Shown: one piece after another, positions 44,583 to 55,882 of the stretch
Layout: the number at the start of each line of letters is the position of its first letter
How positions within the stretch are numbered: the stretch's first letter is position 1
Source of the DNA: Rubrivivax gelatinosus
GTDB lineage: Bacteria > Pseudomonadota > Gammaproteobacteria > Burkholderiales > Burkholderiaceae_C
Direction: 5' to 3'
DNA: 64,000 bases
NCBI RefSeq assembly: GCF_016583785.1
Contig: NZ_NRRU01000003.1
Span: 33,189 to 97,188, forward strand
Program-made: the position numbers and the translations under genes
The notes under the pieces: generated by a model
Database searches by the model: none
Told to the model about the DNA's origin: nothing
Seen by the model: only the letters and a program-made list of their open reading frames with translations

Positions 44583-47500
44583 GATCGTGGTCGCGGACAG
44601 CGGCAGCGACGGCCCGCCCGGGCCCAGACCCGACGGCACCGCGCTGCGTGTGGCGCTGGCCTACGCGGCGCTGGCCTCGCTCTGGATCCTGCTGTCCGAC
44701 CGCTGGGTCGAGGGCATGCTGCAGGACCCGGCGATGCGCGTGCTCGCGAGCATCGCCAAGGGCTGGGGCTTCGTCGCCGTCACGACGCTGCTGCTCTACC
44801 TGCTGGTGCGCCGGCTGGCGCCCGGCGGGCGCCTGCTGCCGGGCACGGCGGCCGACCGCACGCGCGTGGCGCTCGTCGCCGCGACCATCGCCGCACTGAC
44901 CGCCGCCGGCGTCGCGCTCGCGCTGCACCAGCAGCGCCTGGCGGCCGAACTGACGCTGCGCTCGATCGCCGATCTGCGCGCCACGCAGGCCGCGGCCTGG
45001 GCGGCGGCGCGGCTGGCCGACGGCGCGCGCGTGCACGAGATGGACGGCACCCGGCTCAGGCAGCGGCTGGCGGCGCTGCGCGCCGAACGCGGCTACGAGT
45101 CGGCCTCGCTGCTGGACGCGCAGCAGCGTGTCGTCTGGAGCACCGGCCCCGTGCCCGACCCGCCCCAGGACCCGCTGCGCAACGCCGCCGGCGGCTCGCG
45201 CCTGCTCGGGCCGCAGCTCGACGCCAACGGCGTCGCCCACCTGGACCTGCTGGTGCCACTGGCGCCGGGCCAGGCACCGGCGGGCGGCTACGCGCTGCTG
45301 CGCCTGGCCGGCACCGACCTGCCGCCGCTGAACCTCGGCGTGACGGGCGCCTTTGATGCCGGCCTGGCGACGGTGCTGCTGCGCCGCGAAGGCGGCGACC
45401 CGCTGTATTTCGGCACTGCCGCCGGCAGCGGTTTCGCCGTCTGGCGCCGGCCGGCCGATGCCGGCGCGATCGTCGCCGCATCGGCTCGCGACGCAGGCCC
45501 GATCGAAGGCAGCGACGAACGCGGCCGCCCGGCGCTGGGCGTCGTGCAGCCGGTCGCCGGCACGCCCTGGTGGCTGCTGACCCGCATCGATCACGGCGCG
45601 CTGGAACACCAGCGCTGGCAGGCCGCCTCGGGCGTGCTGCTGGCCGGGGTGCTCACCGGTCTGGGCGCGGCCGGCCTGATGGCGCTGCGGCGCCAGCGCC
45701 AGGCGATCGACCGTCACGAAACCGAACGCCGCCGCCAGACCGCGCGCCTGGAAGCGGTGGCGCTGTTCGAGGCGATTGCCGACAGCTCGCCGGACATCAT
45801 CGTCGCCAAGGACCTGCAGGGGCGCTACCTGCTGTTCAACCACAGCGCCGAACAGCTGGCCGGCAAGTCGCGCGACGAGGTGCTGGGGCGCGACGATACG
45901 GCGCTGTTCCCGCCCGAGGTCGCCGAACGCCTGCGCACCGACGATCGCAACGCCCTGTCCGGCTGCATCGAGGTCGAGGCCAGGCTGCCGACCGCCACCG
46001 GCACGCGCGAGATGACGGTGACCAAGGGCCCGCTGCGCGACCGCAGCGGCGAGATCATCGGCGTCTTCGGCATGTCGCGCGACATCAGCGAGCTGAAGAA
46101 GGAGCGCGCGCGGCTGGCCGAGACCAGCCGTATCGCACGCATCGGCGGCTGGAGCTACGACGCCGAGGGCCGCCGCATCGGCTGGACCGACGAACTGCGG
46201 CACCTGGCCGAGATCGACGGCGACATCGAGCCCGATCTGGAGCACGCGCTCGCCTTCTTCGGCCCCGAGGCGCAGCGCCTGCTGGAAGCGTCGCTGGCCG
46301 AGACACGCGAACACGGCACGCCCTTCGACCTCGAACTGCCGCTGCAGACCGCACGCGGCCGCCAGCGCTGGGTGCGGCTGGTCGGCCAGACCGAGTTCGA
46401 CGGCACGCTGGTGCGCCGCGCCCACGGCTTCGTGCAGGACGTCACCGAGGCCAAGACGCTGCGCCTGGAGCTCGAGCGCCACCGCGCCGACCTCGAGCGT
46501 CAGGTGCGCGAGCGCACCGCCGACCTCGAACTCGCGCGTGCGCGCGCAGAGGCCGGCGTGCGCACCAAGGACGCCTTCATCCGCATCATCAGCCACGAGC
46601 TGCGCACGCCGCTGCACCAGATCCTGCACCTGGCACCGCGGCTGCGGCGCGCGGTCGACGCGCCCGACGAAACCTTCCTCGACGCCGCCGACCGGCTGGC
46701 CGAGATCCTGGAGGACGTGCTGACGCTGTCCGAGCTGGAGGCCGGCGGCATCGTGCCGCGCGCCGACGACTTCGAACTCGGCGCGCTGCTGCACCAGGTG
46801 CGCGAGCAGGTCGAGGCCGACGCGACGAAGAAGCACCTGGTGCTCACCGTCGACGCCGGCGCCGTGCCGCTGTGGCTGCGCGGCGACGCCGCGATGCTCG
46901 GGCGTGCGCTCGGCAACTACGCGCGCAACGCGGTCAAGTTCACGGCCGCCGGCAGCGTGCACATCGCCGCGCGCCGCATCGCCGAACACGCCGACGGGCT
47001 GACGCTGGTGCTCGAGGTGCGAGACACCGGCCCGGGCATCGATCCGGCGCTCAAGCCGCGGCTGTTCGGCGCCTTCGAACCCGGCGACGTGTCGATGACG
47101 CGGCGCCACGGCGGCGCCGGCCTCGGGCTGGCGCTGACGCGCCGCCTGGCCGAGCTGATGCAGGGACAGGTCGGCGTCGACAGCCGGCCCGGCCAGGGCA
47201 GCCGCTTCTGGCTGCGCCTGCGCCTGGCGCGCGGCCGCGACGCGGCGGCACGGCCGCAGGGGCCGCTGCCGGCTGAAGCCGTGCTGCGCGCGCGCCACGG
47301 CGGCGAGCGTGTGCTCGTCGTCGACGACGAGCCGGTGAACCGCGAATGCACCCAGGCGATGCTCGCCGCCGTCGGGCTGCGCACGCTGCTGGCCGAGAAC
47401 GGGCGCGAGGGGGTCGAGCGTGCGCTCGCCGAGCCGCCGTCGCTGGTGCTGCTGGACCTGCAGATGCCCGAACTCGACGGCCTGGGCGCGGCGCGCGAGC

Positions 47501-48297
47501 TGCGGCGCCAGGGCGCGACGATGCCCATCCTCGCGATGACGGCGTCGATCGGCGAGGACACGCTGCGCGAATGCCTGGCCGCCGGCATGGAGCAGTGCGT
47601 GCAGAAGCCGATCGAGCCGCGCGAGCTCTACGCGACGCTGCTGCGCTGGCTGAAGCCGCCGGCCGCCGCGGCGGCGGCGCTGCTGCCGGGAGCGGCACCG
47701 GAGCCGGCCGACACCACGGCCATGCCCGAATTGCCGGGTGTCGACGGCCCCGACGCGCTCGAGCGCTCGGGCGGCAGCGCCGCGCGCGCGCTGTCGCTGC
47801 TGCGCCTGTTCGTGCGCAGCCACCAGGACGATCCGCCGCGGCTGGAAAGCCTGTGCGCCGAGGGCCGCTGGGCCGAACTGCGCCAGAGCGCGCACGCGCT
47901 GCGCGGCGCCGCGGGCAACGTCGGCGCGCGCGAGGTGCATCTGGCGGCCGCGCAGCTCGAACGCCAGATCGCCGAGCAGGCGCCCGTGGCCGCACGCCAG
48001 GACGCGGCGGGCCTGCTCGTCGCGGCGCTGGGCGTGCTGGTCGACGGCGTTCTGGCGCTGCCCGCCGAAGCCCAGGCCGCGCTCGCCCCGGGACGCCCGG
48101 TCGGCGACACCGCGGCCGCCGTCGCCGGCCTGGCGCTGCTGCTGGCCTCGGGCGATACCGCCAGTTCCGCCTTCATCGCCGAACATGGCCCCGAGTTGCG
48201 CCATTCGCTCGGGGCCGAGTTCGAGCCGCTGGTCGAACTCGTCGAGAGCTTCCGCTTCGACGAGGCGGCCTCGCTGCTGGCACGCCACGCGACCTGA
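44572..48297 (+). CDS. large hybrid sensor kinase (TM-sensor-PAS-HisKA-HATPase-REC-Hpt)
   Basis: A protein of 1241 residues. Transmembrane helices lie at about 26-42, 62-80 and 100-120. An extracytoplasmic sensor (~120-350, ending [13 protein letters not shown]) precedes TM4 (~355-375). Next come a PAS domain (~395-510: [20 protein letters not shown]), a PAS-like region (~515-640) and a coiled coil. HisKA has His675 ([14 protein letters not shown]), then HATPase_c ([34 protein letters not shown]), receiver Asp962 ([12 protein letters not shown]), and Hpt His1108 ([15 protein letters not shown]). All relay residues are intact. Overlap with the HD-GYP regulator suggests that the Hpt domain feeds it. 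Confidence 0.93.
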
Positions 48298-48343
48298 TCC
48301 CCGCACCGCTGGCGGCCGCGGCCGGCCGCGGATAATCCGCCCC

Positions 48344-49165
48344 ATGACCGCCACGACCCCGCGCCCGGTGCGCTCGCAATACGAGGATTTCATGCGCCAC
48401 GTCCACACGACGGGCGTCGAGAAGCGCGACCGCACCGGCACCGGCACGCGCAGCGTGTTCGGCCACCAGATGCGTTTCGACCTGGCCGAAGGCTTCCCGC
48501 TGGTGACGACGAAGAAGGTGCACCTGAAAAGCATCGTGCACGAACTGCTGTGGTTCCTGCGCGGCGACGGCAACGCGCGCTGGCTGCAGGAACGCGGCGT
48601 GACGATCTGGGACGAGTGGGCGCGCGAGGACGGCGACCTGGGCCCGGTCTACGGCGTGCAGTGGCGCAGCTGGCCGACGCCCGAGGGCGGCACGATCGAC
48701 CAGATCGCCGAGGCCGTGCGGCTGCTCAAGACCGACCCCGACTCGCGCCGCATCGTCGTCAGCGCCTGGAACGTCGCCGAGCTGCCGAAGATGGCGCTGA
48801 TGCCCTGCCACGCCTTCTTCCAGTTCTATGTCGCCGACGGCAGGCTCAGCTGCCAGCTCTACCAGCGCAGCGCCGACATCTTCCTCGGCGTGCCCTTCAA
48901 CATCGCCAGCTACGCGCTGCTGACGATGATGATGGCGCAGCAGTGCGAGCTGGCGCTGGGCGACTTCATCTGGACCGGTGGCGACTGCCACCTCTACAAC
49001 AACCACCACGAGCAGGTGGAGCTGCAGCTCTCGCGCACGCCCTTCCCCTACCCGACGATGGAGATCCGCCGCCGCCCGGCGTCGATCTTCGACTACGAGT
49101 ACGAGGACTTCGTGCTGCACGACTACCAGCACCACCCCGCCATCAAAGCCCCGGTCGCGGTCTGA
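48344..49165 (+). CDS. thyA: thymidylate synthase
   Basis: A protein of 273 residues that methylates dUMP to dTMP with methylenetetrahydrofolate. Landmarks: [52 protein letters not shown], catalytic Cys155 in [36 protein letters not shown], and [11 protein letters not shown]. It ends in the family's usual APVAV C-terminus, needed for closing the active site. It is followed 87 bp later by folA, the common pairing since ThyA produces dihydrofolate that FolA recycles. Confidence 0.97.
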   Translation: MTATTPRPVRSQYEDFMRHVHTTGVEKRDRTGTGTRSVFGHQMRFDLAEGFPLVTTKKVHLKSIVHELLWFLRGDGNARWLQERGVTIWDEWAREDGDLGPVYGVQWRSWPTPEGGTIDQIAEAVRLLKTDPDSRRIVVSAWNVAELPKMALMPCHAFFQFYVADGRLSCQLYQRSADIFLGVPFNIASYALLTMMMAQQCELALGDFIWTGGDCHLYNNHHEQVELQLSRTPFPYPTMEIRRRPASIFDYEYEDFVLHDYQHHPAIKAPVAV

Positions 49166-49252
49166 CGTGGCCCCCCCCCGCAGCGCCTGCGGCGCGCGCT
49201 TGACGCGCCGTGACGGCTCGGCAGTCCGTTGATTTCTCGCCAAGTTGATGAC

Positions 49253-49756
49253 ATGACAGAACTGGTTCTGATCGCCGCCGTCGCGCGCAACGGCGTCATC
49301 GGCCGCGGCGGCGTGATGCCCTGGCATATGCCCGAGGATCTGGCGCACTTCCGCCGCACGACGCAGGGCCTGCCGGTGCTGATGGGCCGGCGCACCTGGG
49401 AGTCCTTGCCCGAGCGTTTTCGCCCGCTGCCCGGGCGGCGCAACATCGTCGTCACGCGCCAGGCCGGCTGGGCCGCGCCCGGTGCCGAGGTCGCGGCCTC
49501 GCCCGACGCGGCGCTGGCCCTGGTGGCCGACGCGCCGCGCGCCTGCATCATCGGCGGCGGCGAGCTCTATGCAACGCTGCTGCCGCGTGTCGACGAGCTT
49601 GTGCTGACCGAGATCGATGCCGACTTCGACGGCGACACGCGGCTGCCGGCGACGCTGCGCGACGGCTTCGCCGAGGTCGCGCGCGAATCGCACCGGGCGG
49701 CGGCGCCGAACGACTTCGGCTACGCCTTCGTCAGCTACCGGCGCCGCAGCGCCTGA
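49253..49756 (+). CDS. folA: dihydrofolate reductase
   Basis: A protein of 167 residues that reduces dihydrofolate to tetrahydrofolate with NADPH. Motifs: LIAAVARNGVIGRGGVMPWHMPEDLAHFRRTT (substrate-binding acidic residue in PEDL), VLMGRRTWESLPERFRPLPGRRNIVVTR, and CIIGGGELYATLLPRVDELVLTEID. The ATG at 49253 gives the canonical start; an in-frame TTG eight codons earlier is unlikely. It follows thyA, giving a thyA-folA unit. A run of nine C bases lies in the gap between the two. The gene converges on xthA with a one-base gap. Confidence 0.96.
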   Translation: MTELVLIAAVARNGVIGRGGVMPWHMPEDLAHFRRTTQGLPVLMGRRTWESLPERFRPLPGRRNIVVTRQAGWAAPGAEVAASPDAALALVADAPRACIIGGGELYATLLPRVDELVLTEIDADFDGDTRLPATLRDGFAEVARESHRAAAPNDFGYAFVSYRRRSA

Positions 49757-49757
49757 A

Positions 49758-50534
49758 TCAGCCGAGTTCGACCCAGACCGGAGCGTGGTCGCTGGGTTTT
49801 TCGCGCCCGCGGATGAAGCGGTCGACCTCGGCGGCTTTCAGCCGCGCCGCCGCCGGCGCGTTCAGCAGCAGGTGGTCGATGCGCAGCCCGGCGTTGCGCT
49901 CCCAGCGCTGGCGGAAGTAGTCCCAGTAGGTGTAGATCGCCGCGTCGCCGTGCAGCGCGGCGAGCGCGTCGGTGAAGCCCAGCCCCAGCAGGCGCGCGAA
50001 GGCCTCGCGCGACTCGGGCTGCAGCAGCGCGTCGTTCTGCCAGCCTTTGGTCGAATAGATGTCGCGCAGCGCGTCGGTCGGCACGACGTTGTAGTCGCCG
50101 GCCAGCACCACCGGAGCGTCCAGGTCCACGAGCGTCGTCGCGTGCTCGTACAGCCGCTCCATCCACTTCAGCTTGTAGTCGAACTTCGGGCCCGGCTGCG
50201 GGTTGCCGTTGGGCAGGTAGAGCGCGCCGACGATCACGTCGCCGACCTGGGCCTCGAGGTAGCGGCTGTGGCTGTCGTCGGGGTCGCCGGGCAGGCCGCG
50301 GCGACGCTCCAGCGGCTGCGTGCCGCGCGCCAGCACCGCGACGCCGTTGAAGCCCTTCTGGCCGTGCCAGATCGCACCGTAGCCGGCGTCGGCGAGCGCC
50401 TGCACCGGGAAGGTCTCGTCGGAGGTCTTCAGTTCCTGCAGGCAGGCGACGTCGGGCGCCGACTCGGCCAGCCATTCGAGCAGCCGCGGCAGGCGCGCCG
50501 TGATGCCGTTGACATTGAACGTGGCGATCTTCAT
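49758..50534 (-). CDS. xthA: exodeoxyribonuclease III
   Basis: A protein of 258 residues of the ExoIII/APE family for repair of abasic sites. Motifs: MKIATFNVNGITARLPRLLEWL (Asn metal site), CLQELKTSDETFP (Glu), NGVAVLARG, GALYLPNGNPQP, the VLAGDYNVVPTDALRDIY motif (Asp, Asn), the YTYWDYFRQRWERNAGLRIDHLLL core and the terminal SDHAPVWVEL (Asp-His pair). All catalytic residues are present at the family length. The start ATG is well defined; the open frame extending upstream is not part of the gene. Confidence 0.96.
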   Translation of the reverse strand: MKIATFNVNGITARLPRLLEWLAESAPDVACLQELKTSDETFPVQALADAGYGAIWHGQKGFNGVAVLARGTQPLERRRGLPGDPDDSHSRYLEAQVGDVIVGALYLPNGNPQPGPKFDYKLKWMERLYEHATTLVDLDAPVVLAGDYNVVPTDALRDIYSTKGWQNDALLQPESREAFARLLGLGFTDALAALHGDAAIYTYWDYFRQRWERNAGLRIDHLLLNAPAAARLKAAEVDRFIRGREKPSDHAPVWVELG

Positions 50535-50768
50535 GCGGGCGATCGTAGCGAGTCCGGCGCGGGCGCGCCGGCGCAAGCGGGCAAGGCCCGCACCCACGCC
50601 CCTCCCCCGCTGTTGACCCCTTGCAGCGCAGCCGTCAGCGCCTACGGTATTGGAAACGAATGAACGAACGAACGACCGAGACGCGTAATCGACACCCCGT
50701 TCCTCCGTGGTGACGGTAAGGCCGCCATGGCACCGCGGAGCCTTCTGATTGCGGCCTGGGAGTCGATC

Positions 50769-51053
50769 ATGTCCAACGAAACCGTGAGCGTGGGCCAATG
50801 GTCCGAATACAACTTCGAGTTGAGCCCTGCCGACCGGAAGATCTTCGAGGCCGCCCTGCACGGCCTCACCGGCGTGCGCTACACCCCGGTGGCCAAGGCC
50901 ACGCAGGTGGTGGCCGGCACCAACTACAGCTTCCTGAGCAGGGCGGTGACGGCGACGGCGACGCCGCAGGAGTTCGCCGCCAAGGTGCGCATCTTCCAGC
51001 CGCTGCACGACGGCCAGCCGTACCTGAGGGAGATCTCGCGCCTCGAACCCTGA
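50769..51053 (+). CDS. small cystatin-like protein
   Basis: A protein of 94 residues, probably cytoplasmic, since no signal peptide follows the ATG at 50769. It resembles type-1 cystatins (papain-family protease inhibitors). A small N-terminal Gly (Gly9 in SVGQWSEY) is followed by a helix (LSPADRKIFEAALHGL) and the diagnostic first hairpin loop QVVAG at 46-50 within TQVVAGTNYSFL. A strand pair (FAAKVRIFQPL) and a second loop-like HDGQPYL complete the pattern. An in-frame ATG 14 codons earlier would add a weakly hydrophobic start. No neighbour gives a target. The motif is visible; protease inhibition is inferred. Confidence 0.75.
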   Translation: MSNETVSVGQWSEYNFELSPADRKIFEAALHGLTGVRYTPVAKATQVVAGTNYSFLSRAVTATATPQEFAAKVRIFQPLHDGQPYLREISRLEP

Positions 51054-51204
51054 CGCCGAAGGCCCGGTGAAGGGCCGCGCCGCTGCCGGGGAAACCGGCA
51101 GCGGCGGCTTCCTGAACGCGCAGCCGCGCCGCGCCAACCATTCGGTGCTGCCGAGGTGGCCGCTTTCGGGCACCAAGGCGACGAGCAAGCACCTGGCGAC
51201 AGGC

Positions 51205-52416
51205 TCAGGCGTCGAGCACGCGCGCCAGGTCGGCGATCAGATCCTCCGGGTCTTCGAGGCCGACCGAGAAGCGGAACAGGCCGTCACCGGCGTAGGCGTC
51301 CCAGGACGCACGCTGCGCCGGCGTGTCGAGCTGGAACGAGGTGCGCAGCAGGTCGGCGCTGGCGAGGTAGAAGAGCAGCGAGCGGTGGTGGCCCAGCGAC
51401 ACCGCGTAGTGGATGACACGCAGCTGCTCGGCGCAGCGCCGCGCCAGCGCGGCACCGTCTGCGACGCGGAAGGTCACCATGCCGGAGGCGTTGCGCATCT
51501 GGCGCTGCGCCAGTTCGTACTGCGGGTGCGACGGCAGGCCGGGGTAGATGACGCGTTCGACGCGCGGATGCGCTTCGAGGTACTTCGCGAGCGCCAGCGC
51601 GTTGTCGGCGTGGGCGCGCATGCGCAGCGGGAAGGTCGCCAGCCCGCGCAGGATCAGCCAAGCGTTGAACGGGCTCAGCACGCCGCCGAAGCGGATCGCC
51701 GTGCGCTGGCGCAGCGCGGCCATCGCGTCGGCTCGGCCCAGCACCGCGCCGCCGAGCGCATCGCCGTGGCCGCCCAGGTACTTGGTCAGCGAGTGCACGA
51801 CGAAGTCGGCACCGAGCGAAAGCGGCCGCGTCGCCAGCGGCGTCGCGAAAGTGGAGTCGACGGCCAGCAGCGCGCCGCCGGCGTGGGCGATGTCGGCCAC
51901 CGCAGCGATGTCGGTCAGCCGCAGCAGCGGGTTGCAGGGCGTCTCGGCGTAGACCAGGCGCGTGTTCGGCCGCATCGCCGCGGCGACCTGGGCGAGGTCG
52001 GAGGTGTCCACGCGCGTGATCGTTATGCCCAGCGAGGGCAGGATTTCGCGCGCCATCTCCGAGGCCGCAGCGTAGGTGACGTCGCTGACGACGGCGTGGT
52101 CGCCGGCCTTCAGCAGGTGCATGAACAGGCTGCTGACCGCGGCCATGCCGCTGCCGAAGGCGACCGCGGCCCCGGCGCCTTCGAGCGCGGCGAGCTTGGT
52201 CTCGAGCTGGTGCACGGTCGGGTTGCCCCAGCGCGTGTAGATCCACTTCGTCTCGTCGTCCATGTCCTCGACCGAGAAACCGGCGTCGGCGCCGGTGACG
52301 AAGGTCGTCGACATGACGATGTTGGGCGCCGAGGCGCCAGTGGCGGGGTCGGGGGTCTCGCCGGCGTGGATGGCCAGGGTCTGCAGGCCGACGGGGAAGT
52401 CGAGGGGATGCGACAT
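51205..52416 (-). CDS. trans-sulfuration PLP enzyme (cystathionine gamma-synthase / Met gamma-lyase family)
   Basis: A protein of 403 residues of the Cys/Met metabolism PLP family. Motifs: LQTLAIHAGETPDPATGA, YTRWGNPTVHQLETKLAALEGA, AVAFGSGMAAVSS, the PLP-aromatic region VVSDVTYAAASE, VYAETPCNPLLRLTDI, AVDSTFATPLATRPLSLGAD and the Schiff-base Lys in HSLTKYLGGHGDALGG, with FSVGLEDPEDLIADL at the end. Cystathionine gamma-synthase, cystathionine gamma-lyase, O-acetylhomoserine sulfhydrylase and methionine gamma-lyase cannot be told apart from sequence reading. The ATG at 52416 gives MSHPLDFPVGLQT; an in-frame extension upstream is unlikely. No methionine biosynthesis neighbour is present. Confidence 0.88.
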   Translation of the reverse strand: MSHPLDFPVGLQTLAIHAGETPDPATGASAPNIVMSTTFVTGADAGFSVEDMDDETKWIYTRWGNPTVHQLETKLAALEGAGAAVAFGSGMAAVSSLFMHLLKAGDHAVVSDVTYAAASEMAREILPSLGITITRVDTSDLAQVAAAMRPNTRLVYAETPCNPLLRLTDIAAVADIAHAGGALLAVDSTFATPLATRPLSLGADFVVHSLTKYLGGHGDALGGAVLGRADAMAALRQRTAIRFGGVLSPFNAWLILRGLATFPLRMRAHADNALALAKYLEAHPRVERVIYPGLPSHPQYELAQRQMRNASGMVTFRVADGAALARRCAEQLRVIHYAVSLGHHRSLLFYLASADLLRTSFQLDTPAQRASWDAYAGDGLFRFSVGLEDPEDLIADLARVLDA

Positions 52417-52486
52417 GGAAGCGGCAGATCGGTACGGCAACGGCCTCATTGTGCTCGCGGCGGTCTCCCGGGCCGGGCGGAGGCGG

Positions 52487-52957
52487 TCAGCGTTGGCCGC
52501 GTTCGTCGGCTGTAGGCCTTCGCGCCCGATGCCGGGCCGAGATCGACTTCACCAGGGTGCTGAGCGGCGGAGCCATGTCCAGCGCGTCCAGCGCACGCGC
52601 CTTCGCCGCGGCGATCAGCGCCTGCACGCCGGGTTCGTACAGCCGCGCCAGCGGCTTCAGGCGCAGGCTGCGGATCGCGACGCCGGCGCCTTCGAGCAGG
52701 TGCTCCGGGTCCTCGAGGGCGCGGCCGTCGGCGAAGAACAGCGTCACCCAGCCGGGATAAGCGGCCAGTGACAGCACCGCGCCCGACGAGCGCTCGCTCG
52801 AGCCGAAGGCGAAGACCAGCGCGTTGTAGTTGTCGTAGACCAGCTCGAACCCGTGCGGGAAGTGGCCGGCGAGGTGCGAACGCGCCTCGCGCAGCTGGGC
52901 CGCGATCTCGGGGCTGTACTTGTCGAGGAAGGACTCGATCTCGGCGCTCTGGCTCAC
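52487..52957 (-). CDS. DUF1801 family protein
   Basis: A protein of about 156 residues from GTG 52957, which has AGGG eight bases upstream; a TTG 12 codons earlier is the alternative. It matches the DUF1801/YdhG-like pattern: IESFLDKYSPEIAAQLREARSHLAGHFPHGFELVYDNYNALVFAFG, then VLSLAAYPGWVTLFFADGRAL and a C-terminal helix. Family members are small soluble proteins with no agreed biochemical role; a link to iron or frataxin-like folds has been suggested. It is separated from ntrC by the palindromic repeat cluster. Confidence 0.8.
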   Translation of the reverse strand: MSQSAEIESFLDKYSPEIAAQLREARSHLAGHFPHGFELVYDNYNALVFAFGSSERSSGAVLSLAAYPGWVTLFFADGRALEDPEHLLEGAGVAIRSLRLKPLARLYEPGVQALIAAAKARALDALDMAPPLSTLVKSISARHRARRPTADERGQR

Positions 52958-53010
52958 GGGCAGCACCCTAGGGCATACGGCCCGTCTCGCCAAGAGGGTA
53001 CGGCTCTCGC

Positions 53011-53221
53011 AGTTGAAATCGTGCTCGGGCCTGAATGGGCGAAGCAGGCCTGACGGCCTCGTACGTCCGGGCTCAGCTATTGCGCGTGGAATCGCGCAAT
53101 AGCCTGAAATGAGGCGTAGCAGGCCTTCCGGCCTGCTACGTCCTCATTCAGCCCGCGCGCGTGCAATCGCGCTCGGGCCTGAGCCAGGCGTGCAAGGCCT
53201 ACCGGCCTCGCACGTCCGGGC

Positions 53222-53225
<4 letters not shown>
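53011..53225. repeat. cluster of three palindromic repeat units (REP/BIME-like)
   Basis: Three imperfect units with a 73-75 bp period (common core AATCG at 53017, 53090 and 53165). Each joins two hairpins. Hairpin A has a TGNAAT-type loop: GCTATTGCGCG / CGCGCAATAGC at 53076-53103, and GCCCGCGCGCG / CGCGCTCGGGC at 53151-53178 (10 of 11 paired); it is weak in unit 1. Hairpin B has a 4-base loop and an AGGCC/GGCCT core: 53031-53076, 53105-53150 (11-bp inner stem CGTAGCAGGCC / GGCCTGCTACG), and 53179-53225. Stems are kept by compensating changes between units. The last arm overlaps the ntrC stop codon. Confidence 0.85.
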
Positions 53226-54703
<1,478 letters not shown>

Positions 54704-54802
54704 CGGCCCCCCCGAAGTGCGTTCGGACCGGCGAAGCCGGTTCCGCGGTGGCCGCTGGGCGGCGTGGACTGCGTGAGACGGGCGAGGATCATTCGGTCGG
54801 AT

Positions 54803-55882
54803 TCAGGGCAGAGGAATCAGCAGCTTGAAGACGGTCCGGCCCGGCACGCTGTCGCATTCGATCGTGCCCTGATGCTGCTGCACGAATGTCTGCGCCAGCG
54901 TGAGCCCGAGGCCGGAGCCGTTTTCGCGCCCTGACACCAGCGGGTGGAAGATGCGATCGCGGATGGCTTCGGGCACGCCCGGCCCGTTGTCCTGGATATG
55001 CAATTCGAGTGCCAGCCGAAAGCGCTTGCGCCCGAAGGTGACCTGGCGCGCGACACGCGTGCGCAGCACGATCTCGGCGTCGCCGGCAGCGATGCGTTCG
55101 GTCAGTGCCTGGGTCGCGTTGTGGGCGATGTTCAGCACCGCCTGGATCAGCTGCTCGCGGTCGCCGCGGAATTCGGGGATCGAGGTGTCGTAGTCGCGCT
55201 CGACGGTCAGCCCGCGCGGGAACTCGGCCTGAACCAGCGAACGCACGCGTTCGCAGATCTCGTGGATGTTGACGTCGCCGACGACGTGCGGCCGGCGGTG
55301 CGGCGCCAGCAGCCGGTCCACCAGCGCCTGCAGCCGGTCGGCCTCGTGGATGATGACCTGGGTGTACTCGGTCAGCTCGCGCGACTGCACGTCCATCGCC
55401 AGCAGCTGCGCCGCACCGCGGATGCCGCCCAGCGGGTTCTTGATCTCGTGCGCCAGGTTGCGCACCAGTTCCTTGTTCGCCTGCGCCAGGCCGTGGGCGC
55501 GCTCCTCGCGGTCCAGCCGGGTCTGCTGCTCGACCTCGATCAGCTCGATCAGCACACGCTCGGCGTGGTCCATCTGGCTGACGATGACGTGCACCGGCAG
55601 GTCGGCGGCCGGCCCGAACGAGGCCGGACGCTTCAGCGTGGCGTCGAAGCGGCCGCAGGCGACCTCGCCCTGGACCACGATCTCGAGCGTTTCGCGCAGC
55701 CGCGCCGGCTCGACCAGCCAGTCGAAGACACTGCCGCGGCGCAGCGTGCGCCGCGACTGGCCGATCAGGTTCTCGAGCGTCGAATTGGCGAACAGGCAGC
55801 GGCCGTCGGGGGCGCAGATGCCGACCATCGTCGCCAGGTAGTCGAAGGCGTCGAAACCTTGCAGTGCTTCGGCCTCGATCAC
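54803..55882 (-). CDS. ntrB: nitrogen regulation sensor kinase NR(II)
   Basis: A soluble kinase/phosphatase of 359 residues. The N-terminal PAS domain (about 10-110: YLATMVGICAPDGRCLFANSTLENLIG) is followed by HisKA with His145 (LVRNLAHEIKNPLGGIRGAAQLL) and HATPase_c with IAHNATQAL, IQDNGPGVPEAIRDRIFHPLVSGRENGSGLGLTLAQ. This HEIKNPLGGIRGAAQL block is diagnostic of NtrB. With PII it controls NtrC phosphorylation. The start is GTG at 55882, overlapping the stop of the DUF4124 gene as GTGA. Confidence 0.96.
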   Translation of the reverse strand: MIEAEALQGFDAFDYLATMVGICAPDGRCLFANSTLENLIGQSRRTLRRGSVFDWLVEPARLRETLEIVVQGEVACGRFDATLKRPASFGPAADLPVHVIVSQMDHAERVLIELIEVEQQTRLDREERAHGLAQANKELVRNLAHEIKNPLGGIRGAAQLLAMDVQSRELTEYTQVIIHEADRLQALVDRLLAPHRRPHVVGDVNIHEICERVRSLVQAEFPRGLTVERDYDTSIPEFRGDREQLIQAVLNIAHNATQALTERIAAGDAEIVLRTRVARQVTFGRKRFRLALELHIQDNGPGVPEAIRDRIFHPLVSGRENGSGLGLTLAQTFVQQHQGTIECDSVPGRTVFKLLIPLP

